This document shows, piece by piece, positions 22,570 to 36,602 of a DNA stretch of 64,000 nucleotides (positions within the stretch are counted from its first letter, which is position 1; each line of letters begins with the position of its first letter). The DNA comes from Raphanus sativus. Taxonomy: Eukaryota; Streptophyta; Magnoliopsida; Brassicales; Brassicaceae. The notes under the pieces are model-generated. The model searched no databases. It saw only the letters and a list, made by a program, of their open reading frames with translations, and had not been told where the DNA came from. The position numbers were made by a program, and so were the translations under genes. The DNA is taken from positions 15,542,800 to 15,606,799 of the forward strand of contig NC_079518.1 in the NCBI RefSeq assembly GCF_000801105.2, read 5' to 3'.

Positions 22570-23927
22570 CATTATTAGATATTATAAATTTGTACTAGTG
22601 TCAAGAATACTAATAAAGATCCAAAAGAATTGGCAACCTGGAATTACTTTGTAAGAAGATATTTGCTTAAAGGAAATAAAAAATATTAATTTTCCATATA
22701 AGATATTTAAATGTAAAATATCAATATTACTAGTGAAACAAGTCTTCATATACTGATGGTAAATTCGATAATTATTTGATAACTAGAATATTATCTTTTG
22801 TGAATTTGATATTTTGGGTGCAAAACATTTGATTCTCTTGTTTTAATCTATTCAAAAAAATTGGCTTTGATATGTTGATTTGTAAATAATAACATTTGAT
22901 TGTAAACACCTTATCTGTCCTCGAAGAAACTATATCTATTTCTATATAATTTACATAAAAATATTAAATTGATTAGACAAACCATATAGTCATCTTATTT
23001 TATTGTTAAAATATATTTTAGAGCACCCATACTTATTTTGATACATTGAAATATTATTTTACTAATAAATCTATCGCGTTTAATTTTTCTAAAATAAAAT
23101 ATTAAAAATGATTTATGTAAGTGTAGTTCATGTCACTAATTACATATTTCTTATCTAATTTTGTTATATAAATTTTAAACCTTATATTCATTATCAAATA
23201 TGTGTTGATATTACAAGAGAAAATATTAATATATATTTTTGTGTATAAACAAAACAACCATAAACATATTATAGTCTAAATATATTATGAATGACATATT
23301 GGCTTATGTTAATCTGAAAATTGTAATAAGAAAAATAAAACTAGAAATAAACACTCAAAAATAACAAAGTTCTCTATTAGTCATATTTCAAATTAATGCG
23401 TTTATTATAAAACATTAAAATTAAAAAGTTGTAAGATTCTACTGAACTAAAAATAATAACATACATGTATGAAAAACCTCATATGCCAAGTTTTTATTAA
23501 ATAAAATATTGATTCATCTAACACTAATATATATATGTTTAAAAAATATATAATTTATGAAATAAAAGATATAATATAAATTAACTATTTGGCTAAAACT
23601 AAGGAAATATTCAATCACAATAATAATCTAAATCTATAACTAATAGACTTCCCAAATCAGTAACAAATAACAAACAGTATATTGACGAGATAATTTATAT
23701 AAAAAAAGAGAATAACATTTGAAACCAATGATAAAATATTATAACGTAAGGAATTTATTTTAAAATTATTTTGACTATAATCAAAGAAATTAAGCTCAAG
23801 GATATTTTGATGAAATTTTCTTTTTTTCGTCGATGAAATTTTCCTTTTATGAAAATTTATGTTATTATATATATAATAATATAAATCAAAGTAGATACTA
23901 AACAAACATAAAACAAGTTCATACAAA

Positions 23928-24418
23928 ATGGGAATCTCCAAAACATATTGATCGCATTTGTTTTCACTATCTTCTTCATAGTATCTAATGTTCATTGTTA
24001 CCCAGGTATTTAATATCATTTTACTGTTTTCTTTTATTATACTCATATATTTATCTTTTTATAATTGTCAACATTATAATCATTTTTATTTAAAACAGAC
24101 TTTGAAATAAAACAAGACTACAAAAAATGTTACGAGATTCCGTGTAAACCAAAAGACGGAACATGCGAGAAGTTTTGTGGAGCTATGACCATTCAGTTAG
24201 TTGGCGTATGTGAATCTGGAAAATGTTGTTGTAGGTCAAAAAGTCAAACTAACATTATTAGATATTATAAATTTTGTACTAGTGTCAAGAATACTAATAA
24301 AGATCCAAAAGAATTGGCAACATGGAATTACTTTGTAAGAAAATATTTGCTTAAAGGAAATAAAAAAATATTAATTTTCCATATAAGATATCTAAATTTA
24401 AAATATCAATATTACTAG
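23928..24418 (+). pseudogene. DEFL copy 2, frameshifted in exon 1
   Basis: Exons 23928-24005 and 24099-24418. The A5 run after ATGGGAATCTCC is A4, shifting the frame to an immediate stop. Exon 2 keeps all domain cysteines but also lost one base after CCCRSK, so its frame continues 55 codons beyond the usual stop (QTNIIRYYKFCTSVKNTN...). Its unit carries a 190-bp internal tandem duplication near 24600-24790. Confidence 0.8.
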
Positions 24419-25798
24419 TGAAACAAGTCTTCATATACTGATAAAATTCGATAATTATTTGGATAACTAGAATATTATTTTTGTGAATTTGATATTTTGG
24501 GTGAAAAACATTTGATTCTCTTGTTTTAATCTATTCAAAGAAATGGCTTTGATATGTTTGATTTGTAAATAATAACATTTGCAATTATGGTTTGATTGTA
24601 AACTTGTCGCGAATATCTGTCCTCGAAGAAACTATATTATGGTTTTGTGAATTTGATATTTGGGTGAAAAACATTTGATTCTCTTGTTTTAATCTATTCA
24701 AAGAAATTGGCTTGATATGTTTGATTTGTAAATAATAACATTTGCTATTATGGTTTTGATTGTAAACTTCGTCGAAACGCCAATTATCTGTCCTCGAAGA
24801 AACTATATCTATTTTCTATGTAATTACATCAAAATATTAAATTGATTAGACAAACCATATAGTCATCTTATTTTATTGTTAATATATATTTTTAGAGCAC
24901 CCATAAATTTTGATACATTGAAATTTATTTTACTAATAAATCTATCGCGTTTAATTTTTTAAAATAAAATATTTAAAATGATTTATATAAGTGTAGTTCA
25001 TGTCACTAATTACATATTTCGTATCTAAATTTTTATATATTTTAAACTTATATATTCATTATGAAATATGTGTTATATTACAAGAGAAAATATTAATATA
25101 TATTTTGTGTATAGAACAAAACACCATAAACATATATAGTCTAAATATATTATGAATGACATATTTGGCTTATGTTAATCTGAAAATTGTTATAAGAAAA
25201 TAAAACTAGAAATAAACACTCAAAATAACAAAGTTCTCTATTAGTCATATGCAAATTAAGCGTTTATTATAAAACATTAAAATTAAAGTTGTAAGATTCT
25301 ACTGAACTAAAATAATAACATACATGTATGAAAAACCTCATATGCCAAGTTTATTAAATAAAATATTGGATTCATCTAACACTAATATATATAATATATA
25401 TATATTAAAATATATAATTTATGAATAAAAGATATAATATAAATTAACTTATTTTAAATAAAACTAAGGAAATATTCAATCACAATAATAATCTAAATCT
25501 ATAACTAATAGACCTTCCCAAATCAGTAACAAATAACAAACAGTATATTGACGAGATATTTTCTATAGAAAAATAAGAGAATAACATTTGAAACAAATGA
25601 TAAAATATTATAACGTAAGGAATTTATTTTAAAATTATTTTGACTATAATCAAAGAAATTAAGCTCAAGGATATTTTGATGAAATTTTCCTTTTTTGGTC
25701 GATGAATATTCCTTTTATGAAAATTTATGTTATTATATATATAACAATATAATTCAAAGTAGAATACTAAACAAACATTAAAAACAAGTTCATACAAA

Positions 25799-26124
25799 AT
25801 GGGAATCTCCAAAAACATATTGATCGCATTTGTTTTCACTACTTCTTCATAGTATCTAATGTTCATTGTTACCCAGGTATTTAATTTCATTTTACTGTTT
25901 ACTTTTATTATACTCATATATTTATCTTTTTATAATTGTCAACATTATAATCATTTTTATTTTAAACAGACTTTGAAATAAAACAAGACTACAAAAAATG
26001 TTACGAGATTCCGTGTAAACCAAAAGACGGAACATGCGAGAAGTTTTGTGGAGCTATGACCATTCAGTTAGTTGGCGTATGTGAATCTGGAAAATGTTGT
26101 TGTAGGTCAAAAAGGCCAAACTAA
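25799..26124 (+). pseudogene. DEFL copy 3, one-base deletion in exon 1
   Basis: Exons 25799-25876 and 25970-26124. Exon 2 is intact, with the full cysteine set and stop. Exon 1 reads CACTACTTCTTC instead of CACTATCTTCTTC, a one-base loss in the signal peptide that leads to TAG. If that base is an assembly error the gene is whole. Confidence 0.8.
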
Positions 26125-27488
26125 CATTATTAGATATTATAAATTTTGTACTAGTGTCAAGAATACTAATAAAGATCCAAAAGAATTGGCAACCTGGAAT
26201 TACTTTGTAAGAAAATATTTGCTTAAAGGAAATAAAAAATATTAATTTTCCATATAAGATATTTAAATGTAAAATATCAATATTACTATGAAACAAGTCT
26301 TCATATACTGATGGTAAATTCGATTTATTTGGATAACTAGAATATTATCTTTTGTGAATTTGATATTTTGGGTGCAAAACATTTGATTCTCTTGTTTTAA
26401 TCTATTCAAAGCAATTGGCTTTGATATGTTTGATTTGTAAATAATAACATTTGCTATTATGGTTTTGATAGTAAACTTGTCGTTGAAACACCATTTATCT
26501 GTCCTCGAAGAAACTATATCTATTTTCTAATAATTACATAAAAATATTAAATTGATTAGACAAACCATATAGTCATCTTTTATTGTTAAAATATATTTCT
26601 AGAGCACCCATAATTATTTTGATACATTGAAATATTATTTTACTAATAAATCTATCGCGTTTAATTTTTCTAAAATAAAATATTAAAAGAATTTATATAA
26701 GTGTAGTTCATGTCACTAATTACATATTTTTATCTAAATTTTGTTATATATTTTAAACCTTATATTCATTATGAAATATGTGTTGATATTACAAGAGAAA
26801 ATATTAATATATATTTTTGTGTATAGAACAAAACAACCATAAACATATTATAGTCTAAATATATTATGAATGACATATTTGGCTTATGTTAATCTGAAAA
26901 TTGTTATAGAAAAATTAAAACTAGAAATAAACACTCAAAATAACAAAGTTCTCTATTAGTCATATGCAAATTAATGCGTTTATTATAAAACATTAAAATT
27001 TAAAATTTGTAAGATTTTACTGAACTAAAAATAATAACATACATGTATGAAAAACCTCATATGCCAAAATTTTATTAAATAAAATATTGGTTCATCTAAC
27101 ACTATATATATATATATATATTTAAAAATATATAATTAATGAAATTAAAGATATAATATAAATTAACTTATTTTGACTAAAACTAAGGAAATATTCAATC
27201 ACAATAATAATCTAAATCTATAACTAATAGACCTTCCCAAATCAGTAACAAATAACAAACAGTATATTGACGAGATATTTTCTATAAAAAAAAAAGAGAA
27301 TAACATTTGAAACCAATGATAAAATATTAGGTAAGGAATTTATTTTAAAATATTTTGACTATAATCAAAGAAATTAAGCTCAAGGATATTTTGATGAAAT
27401 TTTCCTTTTATGAAAATTTATGTTACTATATATAACAATATAAATCAAAGTAGAATACTAAACAAACATTAAAACAAGTTCATACAAA

Positions 27489-27810
27489 AGGGAATCTCCA
27501 AAAACATATTGATCGCATTTGTTTTCACTACCTTCTTCATAGTATCTAATGTTCATTGTTACCCAGGTATTTAATTTATTTTACTGTTTACTTTTATTTA
27601 TACTCATATATTTATCTTTTATAATTGTCAACATTATAATCATTTTTATTTTAACAGACTTTGAAATAAAACAAGACTACAAAAAATGTTACGAAATTCC
27701 GTGTAAACCAAAAGACGGAACATGCGAGAAGTTTTGGGAGCTATGACCATTCAGTTAGTTGGCGTATGTGAATCTGGAAAATGTTGTTGTAGGTCAAAAG
27801 GCCAAACTAA
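27489..27810 (+). pseudogene. DEFL copy 4, start codon lost
   Basis: Exons 27489-27566 and 27658-27810. ATGGGAATC reads AGGGAATC, removing the start codon. Exon 2 has the one-base loss TTTTGGGAGC, also seen in copy 1, and a shortened A run before the stop. Confidence 0.8.
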
Positions 27811-29181
27811 CATTATTAGATATTATAAATTTTGTACTAGTGTCAAGAATACTAATAAAGATCCAAAAGAATTGGCAACCTGGAATTACTTTGTAAGAAA
27901 ATATTTGCTTAAAGGAAATAAAAAATATTAATTCCATATAAGATATTTAAATGTAAAATATCAATATTACTAGTGAAACAAGTCTTCATATACTGATGGT
28001 AAATTCGATTTATTTGGATAACTAGAATATTATCTTTTGTGATTTGATATTTTGGGTGCAAAACATTTGATTCTCTTGTTTTAATCTATTCAAAGCAATT
28101 GGCTTTGATATGTTTGATTTGTAAATAATAACATTTGCTATTATGGTTTGATAGTAAACTTGTCGTTGAAACACCATTTATCTGTCCTCGAAGAAACTAT
28201 ATCTATTTTCTATATAATTTACATCAAAATATTAAATTGATTAGACAAACCATATAGTCATCTTATTTTATTGTTAAAATATATTTCTAGAGCACCCATA
28301 ATTATTTTGATACATTGAAATATTATTTACTAATAAATCTATCGCGTTTAATTTTTCTAAAATAAAATATTAAAAATGATTTATATAAGTGTAGTTCATG
28401 TCACTAATTACATATTTCTTATCTAAATTTTGTTATATATTTTAAACCTTATATTCATTATGAAATATGTGTTGATATTACAAGAGAAAATATTAATATA
28501 TATTTTTGTGTATAGAACAAAACAACCATAAACATATTATAGTCTAAATATATTATGAATGACATATTTGGCTTATGTTAATCTGAAAATTGTTATAGGA
28601 AAATTAAAACTAGAAATAAACACTCAAAATAACAAAGTTCTCTATTAGTCATATGCAAATTAATGCGTTTATTATAAAACATTAAAATTTAAAATTTGTA
28701 AGATTTTACTGAACTAAAAATAATAACATACATGTATGAAAACCTCATATGCCAAATTTTATTAAATAAAATATTGGGTTCAATAAACACTATATATATA
28801 TATATTATATAAGTTTAAAATATATAATTTATGAAATTAAAGATATAATATAAATTAACTTATTTTGACTAAAACTAAGGAAATATTCAATCACAATAAT
28901 AATCTAAATCTATAACTAATAGACCTTCCCAAATCAGTAACAAATAACAAACAGTATATTGACGAGATATTTCTATAAAAAAAAGAGAATAACATTTGAA
29001 ACCAATGATAAAATATTATAAGGTAAGAATTTATTTTAAAATTATTTTGACTATAATCAAAGAAATTAAGCTCAAAGATATTTTGATGAAATTTTCCTTT
29101 TATGAAAATTTATGTTACTATATATATACAATATAAATCAAAGTAGAATACTAAACAAACATTAAAACAAGTTCATACAAA

Positions 29182-29507
29182 ATGGGAATCTCCAAAAACA
29201 TATTGATCGCATTTGTTTTCACTACCTTCTTCATAGTATCTAATGTTCATTGTTACCCAGGTATTTAATTTCATTTTACTGTTTACTTTTATTTATACTC
29301 ATATATTTATCTTTTTATAATTGTCAACATTATAATCATTTTTATTTTTAACAGACTTTGAAATAAAACAAGACTACAAAAAATTTACGAAATTCCGTGT
29401 AAACCAAAAGACGGAACATGCGAGAAGTTTTGTGGAGCTATGACCATTCAGTTAGTTGGCGTATGTGAATCTGGAAAATGTTGTTGTAGTCAAAAAGGCC
29501 AAACTAA
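29182..29507 (+). pseudogene. DEFL copy 5, frameshifts in exon 2
   Basis: Exons 29182-29260 and 29355-29507. Exon 1 is intact: signal peptide through CYP and a good donor CCCAG|GTATTT. Exon 2 lost the G of the first domain cysteine codon (AAAAAATTTACG for AAAAAATGTTACG) and a G after the CCC motif. Confidence 0.8.
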
Positions 29508-30749
29508 CATTATTAGATATTATAAATTTTGTACTAGTGTCAAGAATACTAATAAAGATCCAAAAGAATTGGCAACCTGGAATTACTTTGTAAGAAAATA
29601 TTGCTTAAAGGAAATAAAAAATATTAATTTTCCATATAAGATATTTAAATGTAAAATATCAATATTACTAGTGAAACAAGTCTTCATATACTGATGGTAA
29701 ATTCGATTTAATTGGATAACTAGAATATTATCTTTTGTGAATTTGATATTTTGGGTGCAAAACATTTGATTCTCTTGTTTAATCTATTCAAAGCAATTGC
29801 TTTGATATGTTTGATTTGTAAATAATAACATTTGCTATTATGGTTTTGATAGTAAACTTGTCGTTGAAACACCATTTATCTGTCCTCGAAGAAACTATAT
29901 CTATTTTCTATATAATTTACATCAAAATATTAAATTGATTAGAGAAAACCATATAGTCATCTTATTTTATTGTTAAAATATATTTCTAGAGCACCCATAA
30001 TTATTTTGATACATTGAAATATTATTTTACTAATAAATCTATCGCGTTTAATTTTCTAAAATAAAATATTAAAAATGATTTATATAAGTGTAGTTCATGT
30101 CACTAATTACATATTTCTTATCTAAATTTTGTTATATATTTTAAACCTTATATTCATTATGAAATATGTGTTGATATTACAAGAAAATATAATATATATT
30201 TTGTGTATAGAACAAAACAACCATAAACATATTATAGTCTAAATATATTATGAATGACATATTTGGCTTATGTTAATCTGAAAATTGTTATAGAAAATTA
30301 AAACTAGAAATAAACACTCAAAAATAACAAAGTTCTCTATTAGTCATATGCAAATTAATGCGTTTATTATAAAACATTAAAAATTTAAAATTTGTAAGAT
30401 TTACTGAACTAAAATAATAACATACATGTATGAAAAACCTCATATGCCAAAATTTTATTAAATAAAATATTGTGTTCATCTAACACTAATATATATATAT
30501 ATTTAAAAATATATAATTTATGAAATTAAAGATATAATATAAATTAACTTATTTGACTAAAACTAAGGAAATATTCAATCACAATAATAATCTAAATCTA
30601 TAACTAATAGACCTTCCCAAATCAGTAACAAATAACAAACAGTATATTGACGAGATATTTTCTATATAAAAAAAAAGAGAATAACATTTGAAACCAATGA
30701 TAAAATATTATAAGGTAAGGAATTTATTTTAAAATTATTTTGACTATAA

Positions 30750-30849
30750 NNNNNNNNNNNNNNNNNNNNNNNNNNNNNNNNNNNNNNNNNNNNNNNNNNN
30801 NNNNNNNNNNNNNNNNNNNNNNNNNNNNNNNNNNNNNNNNNNNNNNNNN
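30750..30849. other. assembly gap of 100 N
   Basis: Exactly 100 Ns, a common placeholder for a gap of unknown size, located in the upstream flank of DEFL copy 6. The number of units in the real array is therefore not fixed by this sequence. Confidence 0.99.
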
Positions 30850-30909
30850 TATATATATAACAATATAAATCAAAGTAGAATACTAAACAAACATTAAAAC
30901 AAGTTCATA

Positions 30910-31238
30910 ATGGGAAATCTCCAAAAACATATTGATCGCATTTGTTTTCACTACCTTCGTCATAGTATCTAATGTTCATTGTTACTCAGGTATTAATTTC
31001 ATTTTACTGTTTACTTTTATTTATACTCATATATTTTATCTTTTTATAATTGTCAACACATTAATAATTTTTATTTTAAACAGACTTTGAAATAAAACAA
31101 GACTACAAAAAATGTTACGAAATTCCGTGTAAACCAAAAGACGGAACATGCGAGAAGTTTTGTGGAGCTATGACCATTTAGTTAGTTGGCGTATGTGAAT
31201 CTGGAAAATGTTGTTGTAGGTCAAAAAGGCCAAACTAA
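30910..31238 (+). pseudogene. DEFL copy 6, next to the sequence gap
   Basis: Exons 30910-30989 and 31084-31238. Three bases are missing just before ATG and one A is added after it (ATGGGAAATC), giving a frameshift. Exon 2 has full length but a nonsense substitution, CAG to TAG, in ACCATTTAGTTAG. This is one of the few copies with a substitution-type break. Its upstream flank is interrupted by 100 Ns. Confidence 0.8.
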
Positions 31239-32228
31239 CATTATTAGATATTATAAATTTTGTACTAGTGTCAAGAATACTAATAAAGATCCAAAAGAAT
31301 TGGCAACCTGGAATTACTTTGTAAGAAAATATTTGCTCAAAGGAAATAAAAATATTAATTTTCCATATAAGATATTTAAATGTAAAATATCAATATTACT
31401 AGTGAAACAAGTCTTCATATACTGATGGTAAATTCGATAATTATTTGGATAACTAGAATATTATCTTTTGTGGATTTGATATTTTTGGGTGCAAAACATT
31501 TGATTCTCTTGTTTTAATCTATTCAAAGCAATTGGCTTTGATATGTTTGATTTGTAAATAATAACATTTGCTATTATGGTTTTGATAGTAAACTTGTCGT
31601 TGAAACACCATTTATCTGTCCTCGAAGAAACTATATCTATTTTCTATATAATTTACATCAAAATATTAAATTGATTAGACAAACCATATAGTCATCTTAT
31701 TTTATTGTTAAAATATATTTCTAGAGCAACCATAATTATTTAGATACATTGAAATATTATTTTACTAATAAATCTATCGCGTTTAATTTTTCTAAAATAA
31801 AATATTAAAAATGATTTATATAAGTGTAGTTCATGTCACTAATTACATATTTTCTTATCTAAATTTGTTTATATATTTTAAACCTTATATTCATTATGAA
31901 ATATGTGTTGATATTACAAGAGAAAATATTAATATATATTTTTGTGTATAGAACAAAAAACAACCATAAACATATTATAGTCTAAATATATTATGAATGA
32001 CATATTTGGCTTATGTTAATCTGAAAATTGTTATAGGAAAATTAAAACTAGAAATAAACACTCAAAAATAACAAAGTTCTCTATTAGTCATATGCAAATT
32101 AATGCGTTTATTATAAAACATTAAAAATTAAAATTTGTAAGATTTTACTGAACTAAAATATATAACATACATGTATGAAAAACCTCATATGCCAAAATTT
32201 TATTAAATAAAATATTGGGTTCATCTAA

Positions 32229-32266
<38 letters not shown>

Positions 32267-32647
32267 TATATATATGTTTAAAAATATATAATTTATGAAA
32301 TTAAGGATATAATATAACTTAACTTATTTTGACTAAAACTAAGGAAATATTCAATCACAATAATAATCTAAATCTATAACTAATAGACCTTCCAAATCAG
32401 TAACAAATAAAAACACAGTATATTGACGAGATATTTTCTATAAAAAAGAGAATGGACATTTGAAACCAATGATAAAATATTATAAGGTAAGGAATTTATT
32501 TTAAAATTATTTTGACTATAATCAAAGAAATTAAGCTCAAGGATATTTTGATGAAATTTTCCTTTTATGAAAATTTATGTTACTATATATATAACAATAT
32601 AAATCAAAGTAGAATACTAAACAAACATTAAAACAAGTTCATACAAA

Positions 32648-32977
32648 ATGGGAATCTCCAAAAACATATTGATCGCATTTGTTTTCACTACCTTCTTCAT
32701 AGTATCTAATGTTCATTGTTACCCATGTATTTAATTTCATTTTACTGTTTACTTTTATTTATACTCATATGATTATCTTTTTAATTGTTGTCAACATTAT
32801 AATCATTTTTATTTTTAAACAGACTTTGAAATAAAACAAGACTACAAAAAATGTTACGAAATTCCGTGTAAACCAAAAGACGGAACATGCGAGAAGTTTT
32901 GTGGAGCTATGACCATTCAGTTAGTTTGCGTATGTGAATCTGGAAAATGTTGTTGTATGTCAAAAAGGCCAAACTAA
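32648..32977 (+). CDS. DEFL copy 7, the only uninterrupted defensin-like gene
   Basis: Small secreted cysteine-rich peptide of the plant defensin-like (CS-alpha-beta) superfamily; such peptides act in defence or pollen-pistil signalling, and which applies here is unknown. Exons 32648-32726 and 32823-32977 join in phase to 77 codons plus TAA. Residues 1-23 (MGISKNILIAFVFTTFFIVS...) form a signal peptide. The domain follows C-x4-C-x6-C-x3-C-x10-C-x4-CCC, with CEKFC as the CxxxC helix motif. Changes from the array consensus: the donor-side base gives CCAT|GT (Asp27 to Tyr), the gamma-core Gly62 is Cys (an extra cysteine), and Arg72 is Met. The GT donor and AG acceptor are present. The extra cysteine might disturb folding. 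Confidence 0.75.
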
Positions 32978-34351
32978 CATTATTAGATATTATAAATTTT
33001 GTACTAGTGTCAAGAATACTATATAAAGATCCAAAAGAATTGGCAACCTGGAATTACTTTGTAAGAAAATATTTGCTCAAAGGAAATAAAAAATATTAAT
33101 TTTCCATATAAGATATTTAAATGTAAAATATCAATATTACTAGTGAAACAAGTCTTCATATACTGATGGTAAATTCGATAATTATTTGGATAACTAGAAT
33201 ATTATCTTTTGTGGATTTGATATTTTGGGTGCAAAACATTTGATTCTCTTGTTTTAATCTATTCAAAGCAAATTGGCTTTGATATGTTTGATTTGTAAAA
33301 TAACATTGCTATTATGGTTTTGATAGTAAACTTGTAGTTGAAACACCATTTATCTGTCCTCGAAGAAACTATATCTATTTCTATATAATTTACATCAAAA
33401 TATTAAATTGATTAGACAAACCATATAGTCATCTTATTTATTGTTAAAATATATTTCTAGAGCAACCATAATTATTTAGATACATTTGATATTATTTTAC
33501 TAATAAATCTATCGCGTTTAATTTTCTAAAATAAAATATTAAAAATGATTTATATAAGTGTAGTTCATGTCACTATTACATCTTATCTAAATTTTGTTAT
33601 ATATTTTAAACCTTATATATCATTAAAATATGTGTTGATATTACAAGAGAAAATATTAATATATATTTTTGTGTATAGAACAAAACAACCATAAACATAT
33701 TATAGTCTAAATATATTATGAATGACATATTTGGCTTATGTTAATCTGAAAATTGTTATAGGAAAATTAAAACTAGAAATAAACACTCAAAAATAACAAA
33801 GTTCTCTATTAGTCATATGCAAATTAATGCGTTTATTATAAATATTAAAAATTAAAATTTGTAAGATTTTACTGAACTAAAAATAATAACATACATGTAT
33901 GAAAAACCTCATATGCCAAAAATTTTATTAAATAAAATATTGGTTCATCTAACACTATAATATATATATATTATTTAAAAATATATAATTTATGAAATTA
34001 AAGATATAATATAAATTAATTTATTTTGATTAAAACTAAGGAAATATTCAATCACAAAATAATAATCTAAATCTATAACAATAGACCTTCCCAAATCAGT
34101 AACAAATAAAAAACAGTATATTGACGAGATATTTTCTATAAAAAAAAAAAGAGAATGACATTTGAAACAATGAATAAATAATTATTATAAGGTAAGGAAT
34201 TTATTTTAATTATTATTGACTATAATCAAAGAAATTAAGCTCAAGGATATTTTGATGAAATTTTCCTTTTATGAAAATTTATGTTACTATATATATAACA
34301 ATATAAATCAAAGTAGAATACTAAACAAACATTAAAACAAGTTCATACAAA

Positions 34352-34682
34352 ATGGGAATCTCCAAAAACAATATTGATCGCATTTGTTTTCACTACCTTC
34401 TTCATAGTATATAATGTTCATTGTTACCCAGCAGGTATTTAATTTCATTTTACTGTTTACTTTTATTTATACTCATATATTTATCTTTTTATAATTGTCA
34501 ACATTATAATCATTTTTATTTTTAACAGACTTTGAAATAAAACAAGACTACAAAAAATGTTACGAATTCCGTGTAAACCAAAAGACGGAACATGCGAGAA
34601 GTTTTGTGGAGCTATGACCATTCAGTTAGTTGGCGTATGTGAATCTGGAAAATGTTGTTGTAGGTCAAAAAGGCCAAACTAA
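34352..34682 (+). pseudogene. DEFL copy 8, frameshifted
   Basis: Exons about 34352-34434 and 34529-34682. One A is inserted in exon 1 (AAACAATATTG), there is a 3-bp insertion at the donor (CCCAGCAG|GTATTT), and one A is lost in ACGAATTCC of exon 2. The cysteine pattern downstream is otherwise the family consensus. Confidence 0.8.
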
Positions 34683-36063
34683 CATTATTAGATATTATAA
34701 ATTTTGTACTAGTGTCAAGAATACTAATAAAGATCCAAAAGAATTGGCAACCTGGAATTACTTTGTAAGAAAATATTTGCTCAAAAGGAAATAAAAAAAT
34801 ATTAATTTTCCATATAAGATATTTAAATGTAAAATATCAATATTACTAGTGACACAAGTCTTCATATACTGATGGTAAATTCGATAATTATTTGGATAAC
34901 TAGAATATTTATCTTTTGTGGATTTGATATTTGGGGTGCAAAACATTTGATTTCTCTTGTTTTAATCTATTCAAAGCAATTGGCTTTGATATGTTTGATT
35001 TGTAAAATAATAACATTTGCTATTATGGTTTTGATAGTAAACTTGTCGTTGAAACACCATTTATCTGTCCTCGAAGAAACTATATCTATTTTCTATATAA
35101 TTTACATCAAAATATTAAATTGATTAGAAAAACATATAGTCATCTTATTTTATTGTTAAAATATATTTTCTAGAGCATCCATAATTATTTTGATACATTG
35201 AAATATTATTTTACTAATAAATCTATCGCGTTTAATTTTTCTAAAAATAGAATATTAAAAATGATTTATATAAGTGTAGTTCATGTCACTAATTACATAT
35301 ATTCTTATCTAAATTTTGTTATATATATTTAAACCTTATATTCATTATGAAATATGTGTTGATATTACAAGAGAAAATATTAATATATATTTTTGTGTAT
35401 AGAACAAAACAACCATAAACAGATTATAGTCTAAATATATTATGAATGACATATTTGGCTTATGTTAATCTGAAAATTGTTATAAAGAAAATTAAAACTA
35501 GAAATAAACACTCAAAAATAACAAAGTTCTCTATTAGTCATATTGCAAATTATGCGTTTATATATAAAATTAAAAATTAAAGTTGTAAGATTCTAGTGAA
35601 CTAAAAATAATAACATACATGTATGAAAAACCTCATATGCCAAGGTTTTACTAAATAAAATATTGAATTCATCTAACACTAAATATATATATATGTTTAA
35701 AATATATAATTTATGAAATAAACGATATAATATAAATTTAACTTGGTTTGACTAAAACTAAGGAAATATTCAATAAAAATAATAATCTAAATCTATAACT
35801 AATAGACCTTCCCAAATCAGTAACAAATAACAAACAGTATATTGACGAGATATATTCTTTTAAAAAAAAAGAATAACATTTGAAACCAATGATAAAATAT
35901 TATAGGTAAAGAATTTATTTTAAAATTATTTTGACTATAATCAAAGAAATTAAGCTCAAGGATATTTTGATGAAATTTTCCTTTTATGAAAATTTATGTT
36001 ATTATATATATAACAATATAATCAAAGTAGAATACTAAACAAACAAAAACAAGTTCATACAAA

Positions 36064-36393
36064 ATGGGAATCTCCAAAAACGTATTGATCGCATTTGTTT
36101 TTCACTATCTTCTTCATAGTATCTAATGTTCATTGTTACCCAGGTATATTAATTTCATTTTACTGTTTACTTTTATGTATACTCATATATTTATCTTTTT
36201 ATAATTGTCAACATTATAATCATTTTTATTTTTAACAGACTTTGAAATAAAACAAGACTACAAAAAATGTTACGAAATTCCGTGTAAACCAAAAGACGGA
36301 ACATGCGAGAAGTTTTGTGGAGCTATGACCATTCAGTTAGTTGGCGTATGTGAATCTGGAAAATGTTGTTGTAGGTCAAAAAGGCCAAACTAA
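36064..36393 (+). pseudogene. DEFL copy 9, one-base insertion in exon 1
   Basis: Exons 36064-36143 and 36239-36393. A T4 run in the signal peptide is T5 (TTTGTTTTTCAC), shifting to a stop; exon 2 is intact and identical in motif to the consensus, including the gamma-core GVC. A single homopolymer error would account for the break. Confidence 0.8.
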
Positions 36394-36602
36394 CATTATT
36401 AGATATTATAATTTTTGTACTAATGTCAAGAATACTAATAAAGATCCAAAAGAATTGGAAACCTGGAATTACTTTGTAAGAAAATATTTGCTCAAAGGAA
36501 ATAAAAAAATATTAATTTTCCATATAAGATATTAAATGTAAAATATCAATATTACTAGTGAAACAAGTCTTCATATACTGATGGTAAATTCTATAAATTA
36601 TT

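Noticed and set aside
27549..27746. Single-exon ORF reading through the DEFL intron
   Set aside because: Intron read-through starting inside exon 1 in the wrong frame; the GT/AG intron is conserved in all units.
34872..35123. 83-codon ORF downstream of DEFL copy 8
   Set aside because: AT-rich flank, not preserved in other units.
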